Positions 32,682-42,502 of a stretch of 64,000 nucleotides of DNA are shown in pieces (position 1 is the stretch's first letter; the number at the start of each line of letters is the position of its first letter). This DNA comes from Acidobacteriaceae bacterium. GTDB taxonomy: Bacteria; Acidobacteriota; Terriglobia; Terriglobales; Acidobacteriaceae. A model generated the notes under the pieces. It saw only the letters and a list, made by a program, of their open reading frames with translations, did no database searches and was not told where the DNA came from. The stretch lies in the NCBI GenBank assembly GCA_003132405.1, contig PKXQ01000057.1, positions 31,139 through 95,138 of the forward strand, read 5' to 3'. The position numbers and the translations under genes were made by a program.

Positions 32682-35297
32682 CTACCAGGAGAGTGTCACG
32701 ACTTTTTCGACATAGCCAGCGCCCGATGGAAACTGCACTCTAAGCTGACTGGAATCACTCGATAGCTCCGCGCCATCGACTTGCAAATGAATCTTCGAAC
32801 TGTTCAGCCGAACGAATAAAACCTGAGAGCTATTTGCCGGAGCCGACAATCGCAGCCGCAAAGAGCGTGTAGACTCCCGCTGATCGATGACTTTCATCTG
32901 AGCAGTAACCGCTCCCGCTTCGGGCAAGCCGTGGGTCACGCCGACTTCAACCGCGGGCAGAGGAGTACGTATCTCTCCGTTTCCAGCCGCCGCGATTGTT
33001 GCGCGTGAGCTCAGCCTTATAGCTCTCGATCCCTCGCCGGTGAGGCGAATGGAAAGCATCGAGCCGTCGCGCCTTATCTCTATGCCAACGCGGCGCTCGC
33101 CGATCGGAACATTCAGAATTTTTGCCTCGCTCCACTGCGCCGGCAACTTCGGAGTAACAATAAGCTCCCTTTCAGCGGCGTTCCATTCCAATCCAAACAT
33201 GCCGCGCACGGCCGGCGTGACCACCATCGCCGAAGACCATAGCTGGTGCGAAGTGCTGCGGCCCATCCATCGAAAGAATTCGCCGGAAAGCAGCTCGGTG
33301 ACCGCACCCAAATTTTGTGCCCACGTGAGATCCGCATTTTGCATCAAGTGCGCATACCCTGACAGACTGCGCCCGTTACGATATTCGGAAAGCGAAACCC
33401 ATCCCGTGAAGAGTGGCCACACACTGCCCTGGTGATAGCTGATGGGATCGTAGAAGCTCACACTGGGGCTCAAATCGCGCGTTCCCCAATCGGTCGAGAA
33501 TTCATTCGATGCCCATCGGTTCAGCATTCCGCTGGGGCGTGTCAGATTGAAGCTTCCGTCCCATGCTGCGACGGCCGGATAGATCGTGGGGCTCGCGTCC
33601 AAAGTTCCATCGGCATTTCGGCTGAAGGCGTAAAAATTCGCATCGGGCAGAAAGTACTCTTTTTCCAGTTGCTCGGCGATGTGGTGAGCGCGCTTCTGGG
33701 CATCTTCAGCTAGTGGCAAATTTCCAGTTGCCTTGGCGAGGTTGGCGAATGCCGAACTTGCCTGCTGATCAAGGGCAGCGAGATAGATCTCCTGATGTGG
33801 CATGCCCGGAGGCCAGGATTCCACCCATCCCGATCCCGCGATGTTTTCGTAGATTCCATCACCGTCGGAATCGTGCGACCGCTCAAACTCCCACGCTTTT
33901 TGGAAGGCATCCCAGTGCTTCTTGAGAAACGCGGTATCGCCGCTAATCTGAAAATAGTCGTTGGCGGCCATGATGAAGAGCGGAGTTGCGTCTGCGGATG
34001 CAAATTCATACGGCAGGCTTTTCCAATCCACAAGTCCAGCCGTCTGCGACCATTCGTGAATAATTTGCCCCTGCGGACTTTGACGCCGCGACAGAAATTC
34101 CAATTGATCGCGGGTCAACTGTAAATCGCCATAAGCATTGACCGCGTAAAGACTCCACAGCGAGTCGCGGCCGAAATACCAGCCAAAGCCTGGCCGCGCG
34201 GAATCATCGGAGCTGTCGAATCCCGCGACCAGAGCGGTTTCCTTATGACCAGGAGTTGTCTCTACCTTTAATTGATCGATCGAAACTTCCGCCCAGCTGA
34301 AGGCGTCGTCGAATTGTTTGTCCGGAGTTTCGATGCGGAGATGGTCCGACAAGAAATTCTTGTAGTAGGTCGCCGTCTCCTCGTACAGCGATTGCAATGA
34401 GCGTCCGAGACCAGCCAGCCTGCCCGCGAGCGCCGCGTTGCTTGATTCTGCGACCGAATCTCCGGTCGTCATCAGCAACGGAAAGAGTTTATTGCCGTCG
34501 CGGGCGGGATCGAAGTGCAAGACAAACTGCAGCGGATATGTTTTGGCTCGCTCCTGGTAAGGCGCCGTGATGCCAGCCTCTGCTCCCGGCATTTGGAGGG
34601 CTGCGGCATGATCGGGAAAATTTAAATGCAACACATAAAATCCGCTGGCCGCTGCCTCCCCTTTTATCCATTCCGGAGACGGGCGATCATCCGATGAAGC
34701 GGGCCACATGAGCTTCATATCGGGCGTGAATTGAAACGTGAGCGTAAGCGGGCGCACTGCCTCGATTTCGAAAAATGCCAGGACCCCGGCCCCGTCGGGT
34801 GCATTGTGCGGTGCAAACAGAACCTCGCGGACAGTGAAATTCGCGTGAGCAAAAGTGATGGTCGTGTGATCGGGCCAGACCTCAATTTCCGCGGCGTGCT
34901 CGTTCACGTCGATCGGCACCTCATAATCTTGCATCTCCGCGTTAATGCGCAGGTTGCTGAAAATTTTCCAGGGGAATATCCACGCCTCAAAGGATCCGTC
35001 TTGCCTGCCAAGAATCGCACCGCGCGGGCCGACGACGGTAAAAGGCTTTGTTGGAACCGCCTCGCGCACGATCTTGAGAGGCACAGTTTCGTCAAAGGGA
35101 AATTTCGCCAAAACAGATGATTGATCGTTTGTCTGGCCGGTCATAGCGTGGCCGTTCATCGTCTGGCCCCTCATGGTCTGGCCGTTTTTCGTCTGGGCAA
35201 TTTTCGCCTGGCTGATCGACTGCGATTCCGCGGTAAGTATGCCGGACAGAAGCAGAGCCAGCGCCAGCCAACTTCGACGAGGGAAATCCAGCTTCAT
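32682..35297 (-). CDS. Secreted (alpha/alpha)6 glycosidase, amylo-alpha-1,6-glucosidase-like
   Basis: 871 residues from ATG 35297 (GGAG 6 bases upstream; preferred over the frame start at 35312). Signal peptide RSWLALALLLSGILTAES, then a short Gln/Thr/Met-rich repeat tract, a beta-sandwich N-terminal domain, and an (alpha/alpha)6 barrel with GFGWYFGRDSLWSLYAVNAY, GQIIHEWSQTAGLVDW, DGDGIYENIAGSGWVESWPP and SYHQGSVWPLFTGWVSL. The Glu/Asp of these motifs are likely catalytic. It shares layout and several motifs with the protein at 45604 (HEQSQSAGLLDW), so they are paralogs. Substrate: probably alpha-glucan or related oligosaccharides in the periplasm. It is transcribed just after the trehalase gene. 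Confidence 0.75.
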   Translation of the reverse strand: MKLDFPRRSWLALALLLSGILTAESQSISQAKIAQTKNGQTMRGQTMNGHAMTGQTNDQSSVLAKFPFDETVPLKIVREAVPTKPFTVVGPRGAILGRQDGSFEAWIFPWKIFSNLRINAEMQDYEVPIDVNEHAAEIEVWPDHTTITFAHANFTVREVLFAPHNAPDGAGVLAFFEIEAVRPLTLTFQFTPDMKLMWPASSDDRPSPEWIKGEAAASGFYVLHLNFPDHAAALQMPGAEAGITAPYQERAKTYPLQFVLHFDPARDGNKLFPLLMTTGDSVAESSNAALAGRLAGLGRSLQSLYEETATYYKNFLSDHLRIETPDKQFDDAFSWAEVSIDQLKVETTPGHKETALVAGFDSSDDSARPGFGWYFGRDSLWSLYAVNAYGDLQLTRDQLEFLSRRQSPQGQIIHEWSQTAGLVDWKSLPYEFASADATPLFIMAANDYFQISGDTAFLKKHWDAFQKAWEFERSHDSDGDGIYENIAGSGWVESWPPGMPHQEIYLAALDQQASSAFANLAKATGNLPLAEDAQKRAHHIAEQLEKEYFLPDANFYAFSRNADGTLDASPTIYPAVAAWDGSFNLTRPSGMLNRWASNEFSTDWGTRDLSPSVSFYDPISYHQGSVWPLFTGWVSLSEYRNGRSLSGYAHLMQNADLTWAQNLGAVTELLSGEFFRWMGRSTSHQLWSSAMVVTPAVRGMFGLEWNAAERELIVTPKLPAQWSEAKILNVPIGERRVGIEIRRDGSMLSIRLTGEGSRAIRLSSRATIAAAGNGEIRTPLPAVEVGVTHGLPEAGAVTAQMKVIDQRESTRSLRLRLSAPANSSQVLFVRLNSSKIHLQVDGAELSSDSSQLRVQFPSGAGYVEKVVTLSW
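35131..35220. repeat. Six 15-bp coding repeats in the glycosidase N-terminus
   Basis: Units of the form GTCTGGCC(G/C)NTCATN repeat six times on the plus strand (minus-strand product units like QTMxG). They follow the signal peptide and form a tract rich in Gln, Thr and Met. Slippage would change the linker by five residues without a frameshift. Confidence 0.7.
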
Positions 35298-35336
35298 GAA
35301 CTCTCCAAACAAAATGCTCGATGCGGGATGGATCGA

Positions 35337-37097
35337 CTAGGGAAGAGCGGCCTTCGGCGAAACCGCTTTCGCCACGTCGACGCTTTTTCCCGGCGGCAGC
35401 GCATGCAGCAGTTCTACAAACGCCGCATTGGTCCAGCCAAATCCGATTACGTTCGCTGTATAGCCGGCCGTCACATGAGTATCTGAAGATCGACTCACAA
35501 CGTTGTACTTCTCGTGAATTGTTCCATCACGTTCGAAGTCTTCTAACACCATCGAGAGAAATTCCGCGGAGACACGGTCTGCTTCCTCATTGTGCCCATA
35601 GCGGCGCATCCCCTCCACCGCCAGCAACTGAATGGGCGCCCAACCAAAAGGATAATCCCACTGCACATGCGTTTCCCGCACGCTCATGGCGATGCCGCCT
35701 GCTCTCTCGAAGGCGCCCAGATTTTTCACGACAGCGCCAGCTTGGGCCTCGGTAGCCAGTCCAGCCCACAGTGGATAAAAGGTTGTGGCATAGCGATAAG
35801 TGGATCGTTGTTGTAGATCAAAGTTGTAATCGAAGAAGAGTCCCTGTTGCTCATCCCACAAATACTTCTGCATCGACTGCTTGCGGTCCTCCGCCATGCG
35901 GCCCCACTCGGCGGCTTCAGCATCCTTGCCCAAAATGCGGCTCATTTCTTCCAGGTCGCGTTCCGTTTTGAAAAGAAGACTATTCAAGCACACCGGAGCA
36001 TAGTGCTGGGTAGCGGCGCCGTACGGACCGAATCGGAAGGAGATGTCGAATCCAGATTCGCGCATGGAGCGGTCGCCTTTGTAGTAGTCCGGAGTCAGCT
36101 TTATGCGTCGCGCCGTTTCGCAGGGCGAAACGGTAGATGATTCGGGCTGCGCGCCATCACCGCACACTTCCACCGAGTAAGGAGATCCCGATGCTCTCCC
36201 ACCCGGAACATCCGCGGCCTCACTTTCATAGGGCGGGATCGTGGAGTGAAAAAGAAAGTAAGCCGCTACTTGGCGATAGATATCGTTTTCATCCTGCAAG
36301 GCCTCCATTGCGGGCCCCTCGCCAAAATCGTAATACCGGGAAAGGCCGGTAGAGGCAGCCAGATGCGGAGCTTGCGTCCACATGGCATGATCGCGCTTCA
36401 CATAAGAGTAGGCCGTCTCCATCCATGCCCGGTCGTCCTGAGCTGCCGCTTTTTGCGCCTCGTGAACAGCCATCACCATGGAGCTCAAAAACGGCGGTTG
36501 GGAGCGGGTTAGATAATAAGTGCGATTGGCATTCAGCACCGCCCCGTAATGTTCAATCTCAAAAAAAAAGTTGTCCACCATGCCGCGAGCCAACTCTAGC
36601 CGCCCATCTCGCAACAAACCGCGAACAATAAAATAACTATCCCATCCGTACATTTCATTAAAGCGTCCGCCAGGCACGACGTATTTATTCTTCAGGTAAA
36701 GCAATCCCGGCGGCTGAATGGAATCGGCGTCGGTCATCCCCAGCTGGTGAATGACCTGCGGTAGATGCGCAACGTTGACCTTGCAACCACGCTCCATTTG
36801 GCCGAGCTCCTCGGGTTCTGCAAAACCAGAGGGTAGATAAAGCACCGGCGCAGCGGAGAGCTTAGGGTCGGAAACTCCGCCGCACGAGTTCGTCGAGCGA
36901 GTGAGAGAATCCCAGGCAGAGTGGATATAGCTGAGAATCGCATTTAGTTTGGCGTCGGCGGTGAGGCGTTCGGGCTGGGACTGCGCGACGGCCGTAAGCG
37001 AGAGCATCGTCGCAAAAATGAGGAACGCCGCGCGCCACAGACGCATCCACACATTTCTCTTGCGTGTTTCCCGCAAATCGAGCCAGAATCCCTGCAT
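35337..37097 (-). CDS. treA: Periplasmic trehalase (GH37)
   Basis: 586 residues from ATG 37097, chosen for GAGGG six bases upstream; ATG 37109 or 37046 are alternatives. An export signal (WRAAFLIFATMLSLTAVAQ) follows a longer basic start. Both family signatures are present: PGGRFNEMYGWDSYF near residue 148 and QWDYPFGWAPIQ near residue 480; RESGFDISFRFG carries the catalytic Asp region and DGTIHEKYN the Glu region. It hydrolyses alpha,alpha-trehalose to glucose outside the inner membrane. It lies between the TonB receptor and the (alpha/alpha)6 glycosidase, all on the minus strand, so joint induction is likely. Confidence 0.92.
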   Translation of the reverse strand: MQGFWLDLRETRKRNVWMRLWRAAFLIFATMLSLTAVAQSQPERLTADAKLNAILSYIHSAWDSLTRSTNSCGGVSDPKLSAAPVLYLPSGFAEPEELGQMERGCKVNVAHLPQVIHQLGMTDADSIQPPGLLYLKNKYVVPGGRFNEMYGWDSYFIVRGLLRDGRLELARGMVDNFFFEIEHYGAVLNANRTYYLTRSQPPFLSSMVMAVHEAQKAAAQDDRAWMETAYSYVKRDHAMWTQAPHLAASTGLSRYYDFGEGPAMEALQDENDIYRQVAAYFLFHSTIPPYESEAADVPGGRASGSPYSVEVCGDGAQPESSTVSPCETARRIKLTPDYYKGDRSMRESGFDISFRFGPYGAATQHYAPVCLNSLLFKTERDLEEMSRILGKDAEAAEWGRMAEDRKQSMQKYLWDEQQGLFFDYNFDLQQRSTYRYATTFYPLWAGLATEAQAGAVVKNLGAFERAGGIAMSVRETHVQWDYPFGWAPIQLLAVEGMRRYGHNEEADRVSAEFLSMVLEDFERDGTIHEKYNVVSRSSDTHVTAGYTANVIGFGWTNAAFVELLHALPPGKSVDVAKAVSPKAALP

Positions 37098-37190
37098 CCC
37101 GTCCCTCATAAGCAATTAAGTCGCAAGAATTATGGCCGAGTTGAAGCATCCCCCACCTTATACATTCTATGGTCTCATCGCTTCGGCTCA

Positions 37191-40100
37191 TCAGAATTCA
37201 AGTCGCGCAGAAAACTGTAACAGACGCATAGAGGTGCCGTTTTGCGAGCCGATGGTGCTCGTAATTGTGCCGGAGTTTCCGCCGCAATCTACGCAACTGT
37301 TGGGGTCTGCGAGGTTCGCATGGTTGAAGAGATTGAATGCATCGGCGCGGACGCTTAACCCGACACGCTCTGTCAGGGGGAATTTCTTAGAGACGGAGAG
37401 ATCCGTGTCCCAGTTCTTCGGACCGTACAGGGCGTCACGATAAATATCTCCGAAGGTTCTGATCGCTGGACGAACGTAGGGACCGAAAGTTGTAGGGCAA
37501 GTATTGTTCGGATCGCCCGGACACGAACCGCCAAGCACATACGGAGATGGCGTGAAGTAAGGAACATTGGGACCAATCGAAGCACTGTTATAAAACGTCC
37601 CGGTGTGGAGATGGTAGCCCGTACCGTTCGTGTTAGGCCGGCAGCCGCCGTACTGGTTCGCCGTGTCATTATCAGTGCTGCAGTCCTCATAACCGGGCGT
37701 GTAAGGCAATCCACTCTGAATAGTTACCGTGCCATTCAGAGCGTAGCCGCCAATCAGGTAATCCATTGCGCGCGACGAATTGCCGCCTACCATTTTTCCT
37801 TTCCCAAAAGGCAAATCGTAATTGCCCGCGAAGACGAACGAGTTCGGGCGATTGTAATAGCTGGCGCCGTACCCTACTTTCGGATCGATGGCGAAATAAT
37901 ACGATTCGTGCGACATCGCCCGTGACCACGTGTAATGAGATAAGAACTGCAGGCCGCTGCTGAAACGCTTCTCCAGCTTCACTTGCAACGCGTTATAGCT
38001 GCTGGTTGCCTCGTTGTAGTTGTAGCGAAGTGCCTGCGTCCAGCCGAAGGGAGATCCGTAGCCGACGCCAAGCGTCTGCGCGATGCCGTCAAAGTAGGGC
38101 TGACGGTCGTTGAACGTATAGGGCAGGCCCGTGTTGGGGTTCGTCTCGTCGAATCCATTGATCGTCGGCTGATTCGGATCAAACTGGTTTGAGGAATCGA
38201 ACATGTTGTGGAGTCCATGGCTGCCGACGTACGCGATTTGAAGGGCCATCGTCTTGGTGAGTTCCTGCTGGATAGCCAGATTCCATGCATCCAACGTGGG
38301 CAGGCGCACTTCCAACGGACGCGTGGGGACGCTAGATCCGTTCGGAAGCGGAATTTCTCCGTTGGCCGGTATTGCAGGGAATACAGGAGCGGGCGGACCG
38401 CCTGATAACGTAAAAGGCACCGTCTGTCCCGAGCTGTTTACGTAGTTGTTCGAGTATTCATTCACAGAATTCACGTTTTGCGAATACTGTACCGGGTAGG
38501 TCCAAGCCAGCACTTCTCCAAAGGTGTTTCCGGACCACCCTTGCCCGTAGACACGTCCATACCCAGCCCTGACCACCAGGCTCGGACGAGCCTGCCATGC
38601 AATTCCGATTCGCGGAGCAAACTTCGTCCAGCTCTTTGCAACATTGAGCGAATCGTTGTAAGCTCCGTAGCCCGCGACGTTGACATTGCCAGTGTTAAGG
38701 TCGAGTAGTCCGCCCTGACCAATTCCGTCGACGGCTTCAGGGAAATACCATTCCCAGCGCAGTCCGTAACTGAGTGTCACGGAGTTGGTAACGCGCCACT
38801 GATCCTGCGCGTAGTAGAACGCGCGCCACTGGTGCGTTTCGGCGCTGGTATTGGCGGTCTGCGTCCGCTGGAACTGACCTACATCTCCCAGCAAGAATGT
38901 AGCGAGACCCAGGCCGCTGGAGCCGCCGTTAAGCCCTGTAATCGTTGAGGGGAAGTGGAAATTGCCGGAGCGGTAGTTGCCATTGTCGAGGCCGACGGCA
39001 TACTGGGTGGCCCGACGCACATCCGCTCCAAACCTAATATTGTGATGACCTATGGTGTGGCTCCAATTGTTATTCACTTGATAGGAGTTCTCAGTTTCGA
39101 GGAACGGAGCGGTAGTCACACCGAACTGAGAAAGATTTGGAATATTGAACGCCGGCAAGCCTCCATTGAGTGCGAGGTCGCCTGTATTCACTCCCGGGAT
39201 GCCTAAATCAGTTCCCAAGGGCTGGTTGTAGTCGGGCTGCAGTTCATTGAAGTGAAAGCGGAACCATCCGAAGCGGAAGTCGGTGAGCCACTTCGGCGAT
39301 AGCGTGTAGTCCCCACCGGCCGCCAAGCTGTCGTCTTGACTGGTATCGGTTCCAGCGAAGCCATTGGTACCAAAGCCAGATCCTCCGGCCGGTCCAAAAA
39401 CAGAACCACCAGCAAGCGAGGAATTAAAGAATGTGTACCGTCCGAAAAGATGCAGCTTGCTGGAGAACTGATCGTCGATGCGCACATCGAACTGGTTGGT
39501 GTGAAATGAGCCCGTACCCGACGCGGCGAAATTGTTGGAAATCTGGTCGGAACCCCCTGTATTCGGTGGCGGAATCAGGGTCAACAAATTGATGGCTGCT
39601 GTGGATAGCTCGTTTCCAGGAATCTGGTTGTTTACGAATGGAGAACGTCCAGTGCCATCGGGATTCCCGGTAGTGGGATCATAAATCTGAACCGCTCCAT
39701 TGGCCGGAAGCAGATATTGACTTAGATCGCAGTTAAGCCCTGCGTTGCCCGCCGCCGCCAGGCAACTGGTACGCGCTTGCGCGGTAGGAACGCTGAATAG
39801 CCCCGCGACGCCAGATTTCTCGCGCAACCCCTGATAGTCCCCGAAGAAGAAAAGCTTGTCCTTGATTATCGCGCCGCCGATCGATCCACCGTATTGATTA
39901 TGGGTGTTCGTCGGTATGTATTTTCCGGTAACCGGATTTGGCGTAGATTCCGCGAAGGGATCACGAGCCTGAAAAGCATCTGAGCGCCAGAATTCGAATG
40001 CAGATCCATGTAGGGTATTGCTCCCCGACTTCGTCTGCGCCGTCACCAAACCTGCCACCGCTTTGCCGAACTCGGCGTCATAGTTCTGCGAGGTTACCTT

Positions 40101-40841
40101 CATTTCCGATACGGCATCGAGGTTCGGATTGATTACGGCGATTCCGATCACCGGATCTTGATTGTCAGTGCCGTCCAATTCGTAACCGGTGGCGAACGGA
40201 AGTTGTCCATCAACTTCGATCTGTTGGCTGCGCTGCGGGTTTTGCGATTCGTCAACATCCCACCCAATATACGTCGTTCCGGGAGTGAGCAGTTCAAAGG
40301 CGGTGAAGTTGCGATTCAAGTTGGGGAGCGTCTCGACGGCACGCTCATTCAGAATCGTGTACACATCGGTGTGTTCCGTCTGCAGCAGGGGTGCTTCGGC
40401 AGATACGGTGACGGTGTTACTCGTGGAACCGACTGGCAACGCGAAGTCAATCTTCGGCGCCGTATCTGCGTATACCACAACATCTGCCGTGGTTACTTTG
40501 CCGAATCCGGTCGCTTCAGCCGTGACGTTATAAATGTCGGGGATGAGGTGCTGGGCGCGGTATTCGCCGCTCGCGTCCGATTGAACGCTTGCCGAAGTGC
40601 CCTTTGCTGCATTGCTTACAGTCACAGTAGCATTCGGCACAACCGCACCGGTGCTGTCCGTTACCGTTCCAAATATTGATCCATAGACAGCTTGTGCCGA
40701 GACAGATTGTGAACTCGTGAAGGCGCAGATCGCGATCAAAGCCAGAACCGTACAGAATCCCAACCCCTTACTGCACAGAAAAGTGCGCAGAGACCTCCCC
40801 AAACCACAGAAAACTTTGCTCGCAGCATCGCTCGTTTTCAT
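37191..40841 (-). CDS. Oar-type TonB-dependent outer-membrane receptor
   Basis: 1216 residues, the usual size of acidobacterial Oar-like proteins. Signal region about 18-50; a CarboxypepD_reg domain (YGSIFGTVTDSTGAVVPNAT … YNVTAEATGFGKVTTADVVV); a plug-like region with VGSTSNTVTVSAEAP and QNYDAEFGKAVAGLVTAQTK; then a long barrel ending in an aromatic strand, LLQFSARLEF. AGGAGG 7 bases before ATG 40841 supports the start. Members carry sugars or peptides, or bind surface ligands; with trehalase and glycosidases following, import of a glycan product is inferred. The membrane regulator gene starts 377 bases away in the other direction. Confidence 0.9.
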   Translation of the reverse strand: MKTSDAASKVFCGLGRSLRTFLCSKGLGFCTVLALIAICAFTSSQSVSAQAVYGSIFGTVTDSTGAVVPNATVTVSNAAKGTSASVQSDASGEYRAQHLIPDIYNVTAEATGFGKVTTADVVVYADTAPKIDFALPVGSTSNTVTVSAEAPLLQTEHTDVYTILNERAVETLPNLNRNFTAFELLTPGTTYIGWDVDESQNPQRSQQIEVDGQLPFATGYELDGTDNQDPVIGIAVINPNLDAVSEMKVTSQNYDAEFGKAVAGLVTAQTKSGSNTLHGSAFEFWRSDAFQARDPFAESTPNPVTGKYIPTNTHNQYGGSIGGAIIKDKLFFFGDYQGLREKSGVAGLFSVPTAQARTSCLAAAGNAGLNCDLSQYLLPANGAVQIYDPTTGNPDGTGRSPFVNNQIPGNELSTAAINLLTLIPPPNTGGSDQISNNFAASGTGSFHTNQFDVRIDDQFSSKLHLFGRYTFFNSSLAGGSVFGPAGGSGFGTNGFAGTDTSQDDSLAAGGDYTLSPKWLTDFRFGWFRFHFNELQPDYNQPLGTDLGIPGVNTGDLALNGGLPAFNIPNLSQFGVTTAPFLETENSYQVNNNWSHTIGHHNIRFGADVRRATQYAVGLDNGNYRSGNFHFPSTITGLNGGSSGLGLATFLLGDVGQFQRTQTANTSAETHQWRAFYYAQDQWRVTNSVTLSYGLRWEWYFPEAVDGIGQGGLLDLNTGNVNVAGYGAYNDSLNVAKSWTKFAPRIGIAWQARPSLVVRAGYGRVYGQGWSGNTFGEVLAWTYPVQYSQNVNSVNEYSNNYVNSSGQTVPFTLSGGPPAPVFPAIPANGEIPLPNGSSVPTRPLEVRLPTLDAWNLAIQQELTKTMALQIAYVGSHGLHNMFDSSNQFDPNQPTINGFDETNPNTGLPYTFNDRQPYFDGIAQTLGVGYGSPFGWTQALRYNYNEATSSYNALQVKLEKRFSSGLQFLSHYTWSRAMSHESYYFAIDPKVGYGASYYNRPNSFVFAGNYDLPFGKGKMVGGNSSRAMDYLIGGYALNGTVTIQSGLPYTPGYEDCSTDNDTANQYGGCRPNTNGTGYHLHTGTFYNSASIGPNVPYFTPSPYVLGGSCPGDPNNTCPTTFGPYVRPAIRTFGDIYRDALYGPKNWDTDLSVSKKFPLTERVGLSVRADAFNLFNHANLADPNSCVDCGGNSGTITSTIGSQNGTSMRLLQFSARLEF

Positions 40842-41217
40842 TCAACAGCCTCCTGGGTGTGACAGTCTCGTGACTCGCGTCCACAACTCGACGTTGAGTT
40901 GACGGATCGGGATTGACGTAGCGGCGCTTCCGGGCGGAAGCTATGGAAAATAGAATTCCTGACGGCGCAACGCTCTCGCTTACTTGCAGTCGGATTGCGG
41001 ATTGGAGTAGCATAAAAAGCCTGTACCGATTCCCTAGCGTTTGTGGGCGCAGAGGATTCACTCTTCAAAATGGCGACTGTTTGCCAGCGGGGAATGCTGG
41101 CCCTAGTTGATTTAAGTTAGAAGTATCACTGTGTAAGTTACGCGTCAGTTACGCGTCACAAAACGTCTTACGCTCTTTATTCTCTGATACATAAGACGTA
41201 CTTAGCTTTAATGTTAC
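40842..41217. other. Divergent control region between TonB receptor and regulator
   Basis: No gene in this 376-base spacer. The part next to the receptor (40860-41060) shows nothing I can name. The part next to the regulator holds the repeats listed separately at 41136-41199. Confidence 0.5.
41136..41199. promoter_or_regulatory. Operator candidate: tandem 11-mers and an inverted repeat
   Basis: AGTTACGCGTC occurs twice without gap (41136-41146 and 41147-41157), a period of about one helical turn. ACGTCTTA (41163-41170) and TAAGACGT (41192-41199) form an exact inverted repeat. All lie within 82 bases of the regulator start at 41218 and could bind that regulator to control itself and the divergent TonB receptor. 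Confidence 0.5.
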
Positions 41218-42492
41218 ATGTCTGTCACATCACTCCAGTTCGCCGATAGAGAGCGCTATCTCGGTCAGATCGATAAGATTACCCATAGCCATACTCTGCG
41301 CAAGGCTGAATCTCTTTGTAAGTTACTGCGTTACTTGGCCGACCACGCGCTAACTCAGCCAGACACTCCGCTTAAGGAATATCAGATCGCGACGGAGGTT
41401 TTCGGTCGTCCCGATAACTTCGATCCGCAAGCCGATTCCGCGATTCGTGTGCAAGCAGGCCGGTTGCGTCTTAAGTTGCTCGATTATTACAGCCATGAAG
41501 GAGCAGCCGACCCCATCGTTGTGGAGATGCCGAATGGCGTCTATGCTCTCAGCTTCCACCATCGAGAGACGCCAGTCCGGGTCGCCCTAACGCCTCCAGC
41601 GCTCTTTCCCCTGCCCGTTGAATCTCCGAAACCGCGCCAGAGCGCTCGCCGATGGACTCTCGCCGTCGTCGGTCTTTCTCTGGCGCTCGTCGCAGCTTTG
41701 GTCGCCGTCGTCACGCTCTCGATGGCACTAAGTTCTGCCCGTGCCCGGGTCAGCGTTAACTCAACCTCAACCGTTCCTGTGGCTTTACGCCGATTCTGGA
41801 GTGAGTTCGTGTCAAGTCCAGATGCCCCGTGGGTGATTTTCAGCAATGCAGCTTTTGTTGGGCGACCCGAAACGGGCATGCGCTATCTCGACCCGGCGCG
41901 AGATTCGCACGACCTCATTTTGGATCACTACACCGGTGTAGGCGAAGTTCTCGCGGTACACGAACTCGACAGAGTTTTCAATTCGCTGAATCACCCCATC
42001 GAGGTGAAGCGCGGAAGTCTGTTCACGCTCGACGACGCCAAGACGAACGACCTCATCTTCGTCGGTTCTCCGGCGGAAAACTTGACCCTGTTAGATCTGC
42101 CCGGCAGTCAGGAATTCGTCTTCAAGCGTCTCGACACCACCCCGCATAAGGGAGCACTGGGGATCGCCAACGTGCATCCCGAACCGGGGCAACCCGCCAT
42201 TTTCTACCCGAGTGACTCGTCTCAGCGGCTCACCGAAGATTATGCGATCGTTGCTCTCGTACATGGCCTGAACCCCGCTCGCCACGTTCTGATTCTGGCC
42301 GGGACGACAACCATCGGAACCCAGGCCGCCGTCGAATATGTTAGTGAGCGAGACTCCGTGGAAGAGTTGTTGCGCCGTCTCGCGGTGCCGGCCGGAGACG
42401 AAGTCAAGCCGTTTGAAGCCCTGCTCCGCGTTAAGGTCACCCGTGGAGTTCCAGTCGGCACCGAGTTGGTGGCGGTTCGCCACCGCAAATAA
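41218..42492 (+). CDS. Membrane-bound winged-helix transcriptional regulator
   Basis: 424 residues. The N-terminal 110 residues match the DNA-binding domain common in Acidobacteria: RKAESLCKLLRYLADHAL, LKEYQIATEVFGRPDNFDP, SAIRVQAGRLRLKLLDYY, VVEMPNGVYALSF. One membrane helix follows (WTLAVVGLSLALVAALVAVV, about 145-170) and then a 250-residue periplasmic domain. The design suits a one-component sensor, in which a signal outside alters DNA binding inside. ToxR/CadC have the same topology, although their DNA-binding domain differs. Placement opposite the TonB receptor makes that operon the first candidate target. Confidence 0.8.
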   Translation: MSVTSLQFADRERYLGQIDKITHSHTLRKAESLCKLLRYLADHALTQPDTPLKEYQIATEVFGRPDNFDPQADSAIRVQAGRLRLKLLDYYSHEGAADPIVVEMPNGVYALSFHHRETPVRVALTPPALFPLPVESPKPRQSARRWTLAVVGLSLALVAALVAVVTLSMALSSARARVSVNSTSTVPVALRRFWSEFVSSPDAPWVIFSNAAFVGRPETGMRYLDPARDSHDLILDHYTGVGEVLAVHELDRVFNSLNHPIEVKRGSLFTLDDAKTNDLIFVGSPAENLTLLDLPGSQEFVFKRLDTTPHKGALGIANVHPEPGQPAIFYPSDSSQRLTEDYAIVALVHGLNPARHVLILAGTTTIGTQAAVEYVSERDSVEELLRRLAVPAGDEVKPFEALLRVKVTRGVPVGTELVAVRHRK

Positions 42493-42502
42493 ATCAACCG
42501 GA

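Noticed and set aside
41136..41157. Possible CRISPR-like direct repeats
   Set aside because: Only two abutting 11-mers without spacers; better explained as an operator. No CRISPR array was found in the window.
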